Origin: Mycobacteriales bacterium
GTDB taxonomy: Bacteria > Actinomycetota > Actinomycetes > Mycobacteriales > SCTD01
Direction of reading: 5' to 3'
NCBI GenBank assembly: GCA_030447385.1
Contig: JAUJOY010000004.1
Coordinates: forward strand, 229,150 to 293,149
Length of the DNA: 64,000 nucleotides
Part shown: positions 37,913-47,046 of the stretch, one piece after another
Layout of the letters: each line of letters starts with the position of its first letter
Position numbering within the stretch: position 1 is the first letter of the stretch
The notes under the pieces: model-generated
Databases searched by the model: none
The model's input: the letters and a program-made list of their open reading frames with translations, nothing else
Told to the model about the DNA's origin: nothing
Translations under genes and position numbers: made by a program

Positions 37913-37957
37913 TGCGGGGGGGCGGGGTGGCAGCAGGGGGGAGGCGTTCTCGCGGGG

Positions 37958-39490
37958 CTAGCGCGGGGAGGGCTGGCCCATCAGGATTCCGTCGAGCCCG
38001 GAGAAGGCCGAGCCGACCACCATCGAGCCCTCGCCGATCGTCAGCTCCCGGATCTGCTGGTCGTGGGCGCTGCCCCGCATCTTGAGCATCAGGATGCCGC
38101 GCTTGAGCTCGCTGTCGACCTCGACGTAGCGCAGGACCAGGATCACGTCGATCAGCCCGGATATGTGGCTCTCGGTCACCGAGGTCCCGCCGATCAGGTG
38201 CGTCGCCGAGGCGGTCATCAGCGAGGCCACGGCGATCTGCTTCACGTAGGACGTCAGGCCGATGACGAACTCGCGGTAGGCCACCGGCGAGCCCAGCCGC
38301 TCCAGCGCCGAGAGGCTGTCGACGATCAGCCGGGACGGCCGGTGCCCGTCGACGAGGTCGCGGATCTGGACCAGGTGGTCGTCGAGCGAGGCCACCTCCG
38401 GGTAGAGCGACACGATGCGCAGGAGCCCCTGCTCCTCGTATGCCCGCAGGTCGTGCCCCCAGCTCTGGCCGTTGCGGTAGATCTGGTCGTGCGTCTCCTC
38501 GTACGCCAGGAACAGCACCCGCTCGCCCCGGCTGGCGCTGTCCGCGGCGAACTGCGTGGCGATGAGCGTCTTGCCGGTGCCGGTCGGCCCGGACACCAGG
38601 GTGCTGGACCCCCGGAAGAGGCCGCCGTGCGCCAGCCGGTCGATGCCCTCGTTGCCGGTGGAGACGCGCTCCTCGTGAGCGTCGGGAGCGGCGGTGGGCG
38701 CGCCGACCGGCAGGACGACCAGACCCTTTCCCGGCAGCACGGTGAACGCGACGTCGCCCTTGTGGTGCATGGCGCCCCGCATCTTGAGCACCTCGACGGT
38801 GCGCCGCCGGAAGGCGCCCTCGCGCACGTTGCGCAGCAGGACGACGTTGTCGGCGACGAACTCCTCGATGCCGTAGCGGGACAGGGTGCCGCCGGGGTCA
38901 CCGGGCGTCTCGACGGTCAGCAGCATCGTCAGGCCCATCGCGCGCAGGCTGGCGATGAGGGTGCGCAGCCGCTGGCGGGTGGCCGCCCCGTCCTCGTGCA
39001 GGGCGAGCACGGCGTTGAGGCTGTCCAGCACCAGCCGCTCCCCACCGGTGGCGTCCACGGCGTGCCCGATCTGCGCCGTCAGCGTCTCCAGGCTGTACGG
39101 GGAGGTGCCGGCCGCCGTCGACAGCGGCGAGGCGTCCACGAAGCGCCAGTCGCCCGCGGCCTCCCACGCCGGGACGTCCCAGCCGAGGGTGGCGAGGTTG
39201 GCGCGCAGGTCGGCCGCGGGCTCCTCGAGCGTGACGAACACCCCTGGCTCGCCGCGGCGCACCCCCTCGGCGAGGAACTGCCCGGCGAACACGGTCTTCG
39301 CGCTGCCTGCCTGCCCGGCCACCACGGTCGCCCGCCGCGCGGGCAGCCCGCCCATCGCGACGTGATCGAAGCCGGGGATGCCGGTCAGCAGCTTGGGGAC
39401 CGACCCACCGCGCTCGTGGCCGTCCCCGCCGAGGTCGAGCAAAGCGTGCCGTCCGCCAGGGTCGCTGGCCGCCTCCCCCGCAGGGCTCAC
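37958..39490 (-). CDS. Two-domain KaiC-like RecA-fold ATPase
   Basis: Two P-loops (GQAGSAKTVFA; GPTGTGKTLIA), EE motifs (VTLEEP; LAYEET), CII segment TESHISGLIDVILVLRYVEVDSELKRGILMLKMRGSAHDQQIRELTIGEGSMVVGSAFSGLDGILMG. Confidence 0.93.
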   Translation of the reverse strand: MSPAGEAASDPGGRHALLDLGGDGHERGGSVPKLLTGIPGFDHVAMGGLPARRATVVAGQAGSAKTVFAGQFLAEGVRRGEPGVFVTLEEPAADLRANLATLGWDVPAWEAAGDWRFVDASPLSTAAGTSPYSLETLTAQIGHAVDATGGERLVLDSLNAVLALHEDGAATRQRLRTLIASLRAMGLTMLLTVETPGDPGGTLSRYGIEEFVADNVVLLRNVREGAFRRRTVEVLKMRGAMHHKGDVAFTVLPGKGLVVLPVGAPTAAPDAHEERVSTGNEGIDRLAHGGLFRGSSTLVSGPTGTGKTLIATQFAADSASRGERVLFLAYEETHDQIYRNGQSWGHDLRAYEEQGLLRIVSLYPEVASLDDHLVQIRDLVDGHRPSRLIVDSLSALERLGSPVAYREFVIGLTSYVKQIAVASLMTASATHLIGGTSVTESHISGLIDVILVLRYVEVDSELKRGILMLKMRGSAHDQQIRELTIGEGSMVVGSAFSGLDGILMGQPSPR

Positions 39491-39981
39491 CCCGTCTCCT
39501 CCATGTCCGGTGCGATCTGCCCCGGCGGCCGGGCCGCCGCATCGTCCTCGACAGGGGCGAGCGCGCCGCGCGGGAGGCGGAACCAGGCGGTCTTGCCGCC
39601 CTCGTCGTGCGGCTCCATCGCGGACTCCCCGGCCAGCGCCCGCACCAGCAAGAGCCCCCATCCCCCTTCGCGCTGCACGTAGGGCTGCTGCTCGGGACGG
39701 GTCAGGTTCAGGTCGTGGACGGTCACCAGGACCGAGTCGTCGGTGACGGTCAGGCCGAGCACGAGGGGGGTGCGGGCGTGCAGCACCGCGTTGGTGACCA
39801 GCTCGGAGGTGAGCAGCAGGAGCGCGTCGTGGATCTCGGGCGGGAGCGAGGGGGCGTGCCCGGCGACGAACTCGCGTGCCTCGCGGACCAGACGCGGCAG
39901 TGGCTCGAGCCGGACGTGGTAGGTGGCCTGCACCGCGTCACCGGCCTGCAGGGCGGAGGAGAGCACACGCTGGCAGCTCAC
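39487..39981 (-). CDS. HATPase_c (RsbW-like) ATP-binding protein
   Basis: LLLLTSELVTNAVLHARTPLVL (N-box), VTVHDLNL, EGGWGLLLVRALA (G2 box). Stop overlaps KaiC-like start (GTGA). Confidence 0.88.
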   Translation of the reverse strand: MSCQRVLSSALQAGDAVQATYHVRLEPLPRLVREAREFVAGHAPSLPPEIHDALLLLTSELVTNAVLHARTPLVLGLTVTDDSVLVTVHDLNLTRPEQQPYVQREGGWGLLLVRALAGESAMEPHDEGGKTAWFRLPRGALAPVEDDAAARPPGQIAPDMEETG

Positions 39982-40053
39982 CGCGTGCCTCCTTCGCACT
40001 CGCCGGGACGCTCGGGCGCCTGCCATCGGCTGTGATACCCCACACTCGCATGC

Positions 40054-40479
40054 GTGACGCCACGAGGTGCCAGTGCCTCGGCCGGGCTCGCGGTGCGGGG
40101 CCGGTCGGCAGCGCCGCCCACGGCGTACGCCCGGCTCGTCCTCGACGTCGTCGACCGGATCCCGCGCGGCAAGGTGATGACGTACGGCGACGTCGCCGAG
40201 ATGCTCGGCCGCGGCTCCCCGCGCACCGTCGGGACGGTGCTCACCAACCACGGCCGCGAGGTCCCGTGGCAGCGGGTCGTGCAGGCCTCCGGGCGGCCCG
40301 CCGAGCCTTACCTGCAGGAGGCGCTGGCACTGCTCGTCGCGGAGGGCTGCCCCGTTGTCGGGGAACGGGTCGACCTGGCAGCGGCGCGCTGGGACGGTCG
40401 ACCAGGCGCAGAATCGTCAGAGGTACGTGGTGGACTGCCTCGTCGTGAGCCCCCTCGTTCGGCGCCCCCCAGCGGCTGA
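40054..40479 (+). CDS. Alkyltransferase-like protein (MGMT family, Trp in place of catalytic Cys)
   Basis: VLDVVDRIPRGKVMTYGDVAEMLGRGSPRTVGTVLTNHGREVPWQRVVQASGRPAE: PWQRVV replaces PCHRVV. Confidence 0.88.
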   Translation: MTPRGASASAGLAVRGRSAAPPTAYARLVLDVVDRIPRGKVMTYGDVAEMLGRGSPRTVGTVLTNHGREVPWQRVVQASGRPAEPYLQEALALLVAEGCPVVGERVDLAAARWDGRPGAESSEVRGGLPRREPPRSAPPSG

Positions 40480-43400
40480 GCCCGCGGCGTACCGCCTCGT
40501 GCGCACGCCGCCGCCCGCGCGCCGCCCGATGGTGCCCGACCCCGACCAGGCGGCGGTGCTGGCGCACGGGGGCGGGCCGCTGCTGGTGCTCGCCGGGCCC
40601 GGCACGGGCAAGACCACGACCCTGGTCGAGGCTGTGGCCCGCCGGGTCGAGGGCGGGCTCCCGCTCGACCAGGTGCTGGTGCTGACCTTCAGCCGGAAGG
40701 CGGCGGAGGAGCTCCGCGGCCGCATCACGACCCGGCTCGCCGCCGCCGGCGCGGGCCCGTCGGCCTGGACCTTCCACGCCTTCTGCTACGCCTTGGTGCG
40801 CCAGCACCAGCCCCCGGAGCGCTACGCGGAGCCGCTGCGGCTGCTCTCGACCCCGGAGCAGGACGTCGCGCTGCGCGAGCTCCTGCGCGGGTCGCGGGAT
40901 CTCGGCCAGGTGTGGCCGGACACCCTGCGGACCTGCCTGACGACCCGCGGGCTGGCGGAGGAGGTCCGGGGGCTGCTCTCGCGGTCCCGCGAGCTGGGCC
41001 TGGACCCCGAGGACCTGGCGCGAGTGGCCGAGCGGGAGGGCCGGGAGGACTGGGCCGCCCTCGCGGGGTTCTTCGCGGACTACCTCGACGTGCTCGACGC
41101 GCAAGGCGCGCTGGACTACGCCGAGCTGGTCCAGCGCGCGGTGCTGCTGGCCGAGGACCCCGAGATCGGGACGTCGCTGCGCAGCCGGTTCCGGGCGGTC
41201 TTCGTCGACGAGTACCAGGACACCGACCCGGCGCAGGAGCGGCTGCTGCAGGCGCTGGCCGGGGCCGGTGGCGATCTCGTGGTCGTCGGCGACCCGGACC
41301 AGGCGATCTACGCCTTCCGCGGGGCCGACGTCTCCGGGCTGCTGCAGTTCCCTGACCGCTTCCCGAGGGTCGACGGCACTCCCGCGCCGGTCGTGGCGCT
41401 GCGCACGAGCCGCCGGGCCGGCGCCGAGCTGCTGCAGGCCTCCCGCCTGGTCGCAGCGCGGCTGCCGGCGCCGGGCCTGCCGGTGGATCGGGTCCGCGCG
41501 CACCGTGCGCTGCAGCCGGCCGGCGCCGGCCGGGACGGCGTCGTCGAGGCCCACACGTTCCCGTCGGCCGGCGCCGAGGCCGACGCGATCGCCGAGCTGC
41601 TGCGCCGCGAGCACCTCGAGCGCGCGACCGAGTGGTCGCGCATGGCCGTCCTCGTCCGCTCAGGAGCCCGATCGATCCCGCTGCTGCGGCGGGTGCTGAG
41701 CGCTGCGGGCGTGCCGCTGGAGGTGGCCGGGGACGAGCTCGCGCTGGCGCGTGAGCCGGCGGTGGCGCCGCTGCTGCTGGCACTGCGGGTGGCGGCCGAC
41801 CCGGCGTCCCTGACCGTCGAGGCCGCCCGCCAGCTGCTGCTCTCGCCGCTCGGCGGCGCGGAGCCGTCGGGCCTGCGCCGCCTGGGGCGGGTGCTGCGCG
41901 CGCTCGACGCCGAGGCGGCGGCCGCGGCCAGCGCCACGGGGGAGGTGCCCAACCGCCTCGCGGCGCCGTCCGCATCGCTGCTGCGGGAGGCGGTGGCCGA
42001 GCCCGGCGTGCTGCTGGCGGTCGACCCGCGTACCGCCCGGCCGGCCCTTCGGTTGGCCGCCCTGCTGTCTCGGGCCCGCCAGGCCCTCGCCGCGGGGCCG
42101 GAGGAGGCGCTGTGGGAGCTGTGGTCAGGCAGCCCCTGGCCGGAGCGGCTGGAGGCGGCCTCGCGCAGCGGCGGTCCGGCCGGGCGGTCCGCCGACCGCG
42201 ACCTCGACGCCGTGGTCGGGCTGTTCGCCAGCATCGGCCGGGCGGTCGAGCGCCGCCGGGTCGCCGGGGTCGGCCCCCTGCTCGATGAGATCGAGGCGCA
42301 GCAGATCCCCGGCGACACCCTGGCCGAGCAGGGCGTGCGCGGGCAGGCGGTGCGGCTGCTCACCGCCCATCGCAGCAAGGGCCTGGAGTGGGACGTCGTC
42401 GTCGTGGCGGGCGTCCAGGAAGGACGCTGGCCGGACCTGCGCCGCCGGTCGACGCTGCTCGAGCCGGAGCGCCTCGCGCCGCCGGGCGAGCCGGAGCTCC
42501 GTGCGCCGGCCGGGCGGGCCGAGCTGCTGGTGGACGAGCGGCGGCTGTTCTACGTCGCGCTCACCCGGGCCCGCCGGCGCGTGGTGGTCACCGCCGTGGC
42601 CGGCGTGGAGGAGGAGGGTGAGCGTCCCAGCCGGTTCCTGTCCGAGCTCGGCGTGCAGGTGCAGGCCCACCTCGAGCGCACGGCGCGCCCGCTGTCCCTT
42701 CGCGCCCTGGTGGCCGCCCTGCGGCGCATGTCGGTCGATCCGGCGGCCACCCCCGCCGCCCGCCGGGCCGCGGCCGGTCGGATCGCCGCGCTGGCGGCCG
42801 CGTCCGACGCGCAGGGGCAGCCGCTCGTTCCCGCGGCTCACCCGTCGAGCTGGTGGGGCCTTGCGCCGGTGACCGAGAGCGACACCCCCGTACACCCGCC
42901 GGAGGCTCCGGTCCCCCTTTCGGGCACGTCGCTGGCGGGGTTGCAGGAGTGCCCGCTGCGGTGGTTCCTGGAGCACGAGGTGCACGCCGAGCAGGCCACC
43001 AGCTCGGCGATGGGGTTCGGCGGCGTGGTGCACGCCCTCGCGGACGAGGTGGCCAGGGGACGTACACCGGCCGACCTCGACGTGCTCGTCGAGCGGCTGG
43101 ACACCGTGTGGACACAGCTGGCCTACGACGCCCCGTGGCAGTCCGTGCAGCAGCACGACCAGGCGCGGAATGCGCTGCAGCGCTTCCTGCGCTGGCACGC
43201 CGCTGCCCGCGACCGCGAGCTCGTGGCCACCGAGGTGGGCTTCGCCGTCGAGATCACCGTGCCCGGGGGGACGGTCCTGCTGCGGGGCTTCATGGACCGG
43301 GTGGAGCTCGACCGGGACGGCCGGGTGCACGTCGTGGACCTGAAGACCGGCAAGCAGCCCTTCTCCCAGAAAGCGATCTCGGCGCACGCGCAGCTCGGCA

Positions 43401-43690
43401 CCTACCAGCTGGCCGCGCGCGCCGGAGCTCTGGACGAGGTGCTCCCGGCGCGGCCCGAGGTCGGCGGGGCCGAGCTCGTGATGCTGCGGGTCGACAGCGC
43501 CGGGGGGCCCAAGGTGCAGGGGCAGCCGGCGCTCGAGCCGTCCCCGAGCTGGGTCGAGGAGCTGCTGGACACCGCGGTGCGGCGGCTGCTCGGGGAGCGC
43601 TTCCCGCCGACACCGCAGGAGCGCTGCGGGCGCTGCCCGTTCCGGACGTGCTGCCCCGCGCAGCCCGAGGGACGGCAGGTGGTCCCGTGA
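40445..43690 (+). CDS. adnA: AdnA-like UvrD-type helicase-nuclease subunit
   Basis: LVLAGPGTGKTTTLVEA, VFVDEYQDTDPAQERLL, LLTAHRSKGLEWDVVVVAG, C-terminal nuclease HVVDLKTGK; Cys set ECPLRWFLEHE + CGRCPFRTCC. Start is one of several GTG/ATG options. Confidence 0.85.
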   Translation: MSPLVRRPPAAEPAAYRLVRTPPPARRPMVPDPDQAAVLAHGGGPLLVLAGPGTGKTTTLVEAVARRVEGGLPLDQVLVLTFSRKAAEELRGRITTRLAAAGAGPSAWTFHAFCYALVRQHQPPERYAEPLRLLSTPEQDVALRELLRGSRDLGQVWPDTLRTCLTTRGLAEEVRGLLSRSRELGLDPEDLARVAEREGREDWAALAGFFADYLDVLDAQGALDYAELVQRAVLLAEDPEIGTSLRSRFRAVFVDEYQDTDPAQERLLQALAGAGGDLVVVGDPDQAIYAFRGADVSGLLQFPDRFPRVDGTPAPVVALRTSRRAGAELLQASRLVAARLPAPGLPVDRVRAHRALQPAGAGRDGVVEAHTFPSAGAEADAIAELLRREHLERATEWSRMAVLVRSGARSIPLLRRVLSAAGVPLEVAGDELALAREPAVAPLLLALRVAADPASLTVEAARQLLLSPLGGAEPSGLRRLGRVLRALDAEAAAAASATGEVPNRLAAPSASLLREAVAEPGVLLAVDPRTARPALRLAALLSRARQALAAGPEEALWELWSGSPWPERLEAASRSGGPAGRSADRDLDAVVGLFASIGRAVERRRVAGVGPLLDEIEAQQIPGDTLAEQGVRGQAVRLLTAHRSKGLEWDVVVVAGVQEGRWPDLRRRSTLLEPERLAPPGEPELRAPAGRAELLVDERRLFYVALTRARRRVVVTAVAGVEEEGERPSRFLSELGVQVQAHLERTARPLSLRALVAALRRMSVDPAATPAARRAAAGRIAALAAASDAQGQPLVPAAHPSSWWGLAPVTESDTPVHPPEAPVPLSGTSLAGLQECPLRWFLEHEVHAEQATSSAMGFGGVVHALADEVARGRTPADLDVLVERLDTVWTQLAYDAPWQSVQQHDQARNALQRFLRWHAAARDRELVATEVGFAVEITVPGGTVLLRGFMDRVELDRDGRVHVVDLKTGKQPFSQKAISAHAQLGTYQLAARAGALDEVLPARPEVGGAELVMLRVDSAGGPKVQGQPALEPSPSWVEELLDTAVRRLLGERFPPTPQERCGRCPFRTCCPAQPEGRQVVP

Positions 43691-46600
43691 AGCCGTCGGA
43701 CCTGCGGGACCTGCTGGGGATCGACTTCTCCGACCAGCAGCTGCGGGCCGCCGCCGCCCCGCTCGCCCCTGGGCTCGTCGTCGCGGGCGCAGGGTCGGGC
43801 AAGACGAGCGTGATGGCCGCCCGGGTGGTCTGGCTCGTGGCGACCGGACAGGTCCGGCCCGAGGAGGTGCTCGGCCTGACCTTCACCAACAAGGCGGCCG
43901 CGGAGCTGGCCGATCGGCTGCGCGGGGCGCTGCGGCGGGCTGGGAGGCCGGCGGTCACCGGCGGGATGCCGCCGAGCCCGGCCGGCGCGCCGGCTGCCGA
44001 GCAGACGGAGCGGCCGGCCACCCCCGGCGGCCCCGAGGAGCTGGATGAGCCGGGCGTCTCCACCTATCACGCCTTCGCCGGCCGGCTCGTCGCCGAGCAC
44101 GGCCTGCGGCTGGGCGTCGAGCCGCGCTCGCGACTGCTGGCCGACGCCACCCGCTACCAGCTCGCCGCGCGCGTCCTGCGCCGGCACCGCGGCCCGATCT
44201 CGGCGCTGACCAGCCCGCTGTGGATGCTGGTCGAGGACCTCGTCAGCCTCGAGGGGGAGCTGTCCGAGCACCTGGTCGCGCCCGAGGAGCTGGACGCCTT
44301 CGACGCGCGGTGGCTAGCTCTCGTCGAGCAGGCCTGCGTGGAGCTGGACGGTCAGAAGGGGTGCAAGGGCCACTGCGACGACCTGCGCGCCATGGTCCTC
44401 GCCTCCCGGCGGCGAAGCGAGCTGAGCAGCCTGGTCCGGAGCTACCGCGCCGCGAAGGCCGAGCTCGACGCGGTGGACTTCGGCGACCAGGTCGCCCTCG
44501 CCGCCCGGCTGGCCGAGACGGTGCCGGAGGTGGGGGCAGCCGAGCGGGAGCGGTTCCGGGTGGTGCTGCTGGACGAGTACCAGGACACCAGCGTCGCGCA
44601 GCGGCGGATGCTCGTGGGCCTGTTCGGGGGCGGGCACCCGGTCACCGCCGTGGGCGATCCGTGCCAGGCGATCTACGGCTGGCGTGGCGCCTCGGTGTCC
44701 AACCTCGACGGCTTCCCCCAGCACTTCGCGGCCCGGGACGGGACGGCGGCCGCCTGCTTCGACCTCGCCGTCAACCACCGCTCCGGCGGTCGCCTGCTGC
44801 AGCTCGCCAACGCCCTGGCCTCCCCCTTGCGCCGGCGTCACCGGGTGGTCGAGCTGCAGGCGCCTGCGGCGAAGGCCGACGCCGGCGAGGTCGTCGTCGC
44901 CCTGCACACCACCTGGTCGCAGGAGTGCGCGTGGGTTGCGGCACAGGTCCGGGCCGCGGTCGAGCGGGGCACACCGCCGGGTGAGTGCGCCGTTCTCGTG
45001 CGCGCCCGCAGCGACTTCGCCGATCTCTACGCGGCACTGACCGCCGCCGATCTGCCTGTCGAGGTGGTGGGGCTGGGCGGACTGCTGGCGCTGCCCGAGG
45101 TGGCCGACCTGGTGGCGGTGCTGCAGGTGCTCGAGGACCCGACCGCCAACGCCGCCCTGCTGCGCGTGCTCACCGGGCCGAGGTGGCGGCTCGGCAGCCG
45201 CGACCTGGCTGTCCTCGGGCGCCGGGCGAAGGAGCTGCTGAAGGCGGACGACCCGACCTCAGGCGCCGCAGCGACCTCGCTGGAGCAGGCGGTCGCGGGG
45301 GTGGATCCCTGCGACGTGGTCGCGCTGCACGACGCGCTCGACCGGCCCGGACAGCAGGGCTGGTCGGCGGAGGCGCATCGCCGCGTGAGCGCGCTGAGCG
45401 AGGAGCTGCGCCTGCTGCGCTCCTTCCGCGACGAGCCGCTGCTCGACCTCGTCCACCGCGTGGTGGGGACGACCGGGCTGGACGTCGAGCTGTCCGCCTC
45501 ACCCGAGGCCGTCCGCGCCCGCCGCCGCGAGTCCCTGTCGGCGTTCCTCGACGTCGTCGCCGACTTCCACGACCTCGACGGGGAGAGCAGCCTGACCTCC
45601 TTCCTGGCGTTCCTGCGCGCAGCCGAGCAGCACGAGCGCGGCCTCGACGCGGTCACTCCCTCGGGCGGCGATGCGGTGCAGCTGCTCACCTCCCACCGGG
45701 CGAAGGGACTGGAGTGGGACGTCGTCGCCTGCCCCGACCTGACGGCCAGGGTCTTCCCGTCGACGACCCTGCGCGGCCGCTGGACCACCAGCGGCGCCGT
45801 CCTGCCGGGGCCGCTGCGCGGCGATTCCGGCGATCAGCCCCTGCTGCGGACCTACGGCAAGAGCGGCGTCGCCGACTACGACCAGGAGTGCCGTGACCAC
45901 CTCGAACGCGAGGAGCGGCGGCTCGGCTACGTCGCCTTCACCCGTGCGCGGCACCTGCTGATCGGCAGCGGCCACTGGTGGGGCGCGACTCAGAAGAAGC
46001 CCCGTGGGCCCTCGCCGTTCCTGCACGAGCTCCAGGCCCATGCCGAGGGCGGCGGCGGCTCGGTCGCGCTGTGGGCGCAGGTACCGCTCGAGAAGAGCAA
46101 CCCCGCGCTGGCCTCCCCCGCCGTGCACGCCTGGCCGGCCCCTTACGACGCGGAGCCCCACCGGCGCCGGCTCGAGGCTGCCGAAGCGGTGCTGGGGGAC
46201 CTGGCGGCGCTTCACGCGGGCAGGGCGCTGCCCGAGGACGACCGGGCAGCCCTCCGCGCGGCCGAGCGCGAGCAGCTCGGGCGCTACGACTCGGAGGCGG
46301 CTCTCCTGCTGGCGGAGGAGCGCTCCGGCCGCCGGGCGGTGCGCGAGGTCGAGCTCCCGGCCTCGCTCACGGCCAGCCAGCTGCTTCGGCTGCAGGCTGA
46401 ACCGGAGGCGTTCGCGCGGGAGCTGGCCCGGCCACTGCCGCGGCGTCCCGTCCCGGCGGCCCGGCGGGGGACCCGGTTCCACGCCTGGGTGGAGACGCAG
46501 TTCGGGTCGCGGCCGCTGCTCGACCCCGACGAGCTGCCCGGTGCGGAGGACGACGGGTTCGCCGACGACGCCGAGCTGGCTCAGCTGCAGCAGGCCTTCC

Positions 46601-46953
46601 TGGCGAGCCCCTACGGCTCCCGGCCGCCGCATGCGGTGGAGGCCGCGTTCGCTCTACCTCTCGCCGGCCGGGTGGTGCGCGGACGCATCGACGGCGTCTA
46701 CGACCTCGGCGGGGGACGGTGGGAGGTCGTCGACTGGAAGACGGGAGTGGAGAGCGCCGACCCGCTGCAGCTCGCCGTCTACCGGCTGGCCTGGTCACGG
46801 CTCACCGGGGCCGACCCCGCCGCCGTGTCCGCCGCCTTCCTCTACGTCCGCACCGGCCAGGTGGTCCGCTTCTCGCAGGAGCTGCCCGGCGAGGACGAGC
46901 TCGCCGCCCTGCTGACGGGCCAGGTCGAGGTCGAGGCGTTGACGCTGATGTGA
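43687..46953 (+). CDS. adnB: AdnB-like UvrD-type helicase-nuclease subunit
   Basis: LVVAGAGSGKTSVMAARV, VLLDEYQDTSVAQRRML, LLTSHRAKGLEWDVVACPD, nuclease WEVVDWKTG. GTGA overlap with upstream gene. Confidence 0.85.
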   Translation: MKPSDLRDLLGIDFSDQQLRAAAAPLAPGLVVAGAGSGKTSVMAARVVWLVATGQVRPEEVLGLTFTNKAAAELADRLRGALRRAGRPAVTGGMPPSPAGAPAAEQTERPATPGGPEELDEPGVSTYHAFAGRLVAEHGLRLGVEPRSRLLADATRYQLAARVLRRHRGPISALTSPLWMLVEDLVSLEGELSEHLVAPEELDAFDARWLALVEQACVELDGQKGCKGHCDDLRAMVLASRRRSELSSLVRSYRAAKAELDAVDFGDQVALAARLAETVPEVGAAERERFRVVLLDEYQDTSVAQRRMLVGLFGGGHPVTAVGDPCQAIYGWRGASVSNLDGFPQHFAARDGTAAACFDLAVNHRSGGRLLQLANALASPLRRRHRVVELQAPAAKADAGEVVVALHTTWSQECAWVAAQVRAAVERGTPPGECAVLVRARSDFADLYAALTAADLPVEVVGLGGLLALPEVADLVAVLQVLEDPTANAALLRVLTGPRWRLGSRDLAVLGRRAKELLKADDPTSGAAATSLEQAVAGVDPCDVVALHDALDRPGQQGWSAEAHRRVSALSEELRLLRSFRDEPLLDLVHRVVGTTGLDVELSASPEAVRARRRESLSAFLDVVADFHDLDGESSLTSFLAFLRAAEQHERGLDAVTPSGGDAVQLLTSHRAKGLEWDVVACPDLTARVFPSTTLRGRWTTSGAVLPGPLRGDSGDQPLLRTYGKSGVADYDQECRDHLEREERRLGYVAFTRARHLLIGSGHWWGATQKKPRGPSPFLHELQAHAEGGGGSVALWAQVPLEKSNPALASPAVHAWPAPYDAEPHRRRLEAAEAVLGDLAALHAGRALPEDDRAALRAAEREQLGRYDSEAALLLAEERSGRRAVREVELPASLTASQLLRLQAEPEAFARELARPLPRRPVPAARRGTRFHAWVETQFGSRPLLDPDELPGAEDDGFADDAELAQLQQAFLASPYGSRPPHAVEAAFALPLAGRVVRGRIDGVYDLGGGRWEVVDWKTGVESADPLQLAVYRLAWSRLTGADPAAVSAAFLYVRTGQVVRFSQELPGEDELAALLTGQVEVEALTLM

Positions 46954-47046
46954 GCGGAGGGGACCAGACGCGGCCGTCTCCGCCGGGTCCCGATATGGCC
47001 CGGAAGGATCATGGCGCCCCGTCACATGTCGTAACAGAGTGCTGGC

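Noticed and set aside
37958-39490. A complete Kai circadian oscillator
   Set aside because: No KaiA or KaiB candidates in the window and the CII phosphosite and C-terminal tail differ from clock KaiC.
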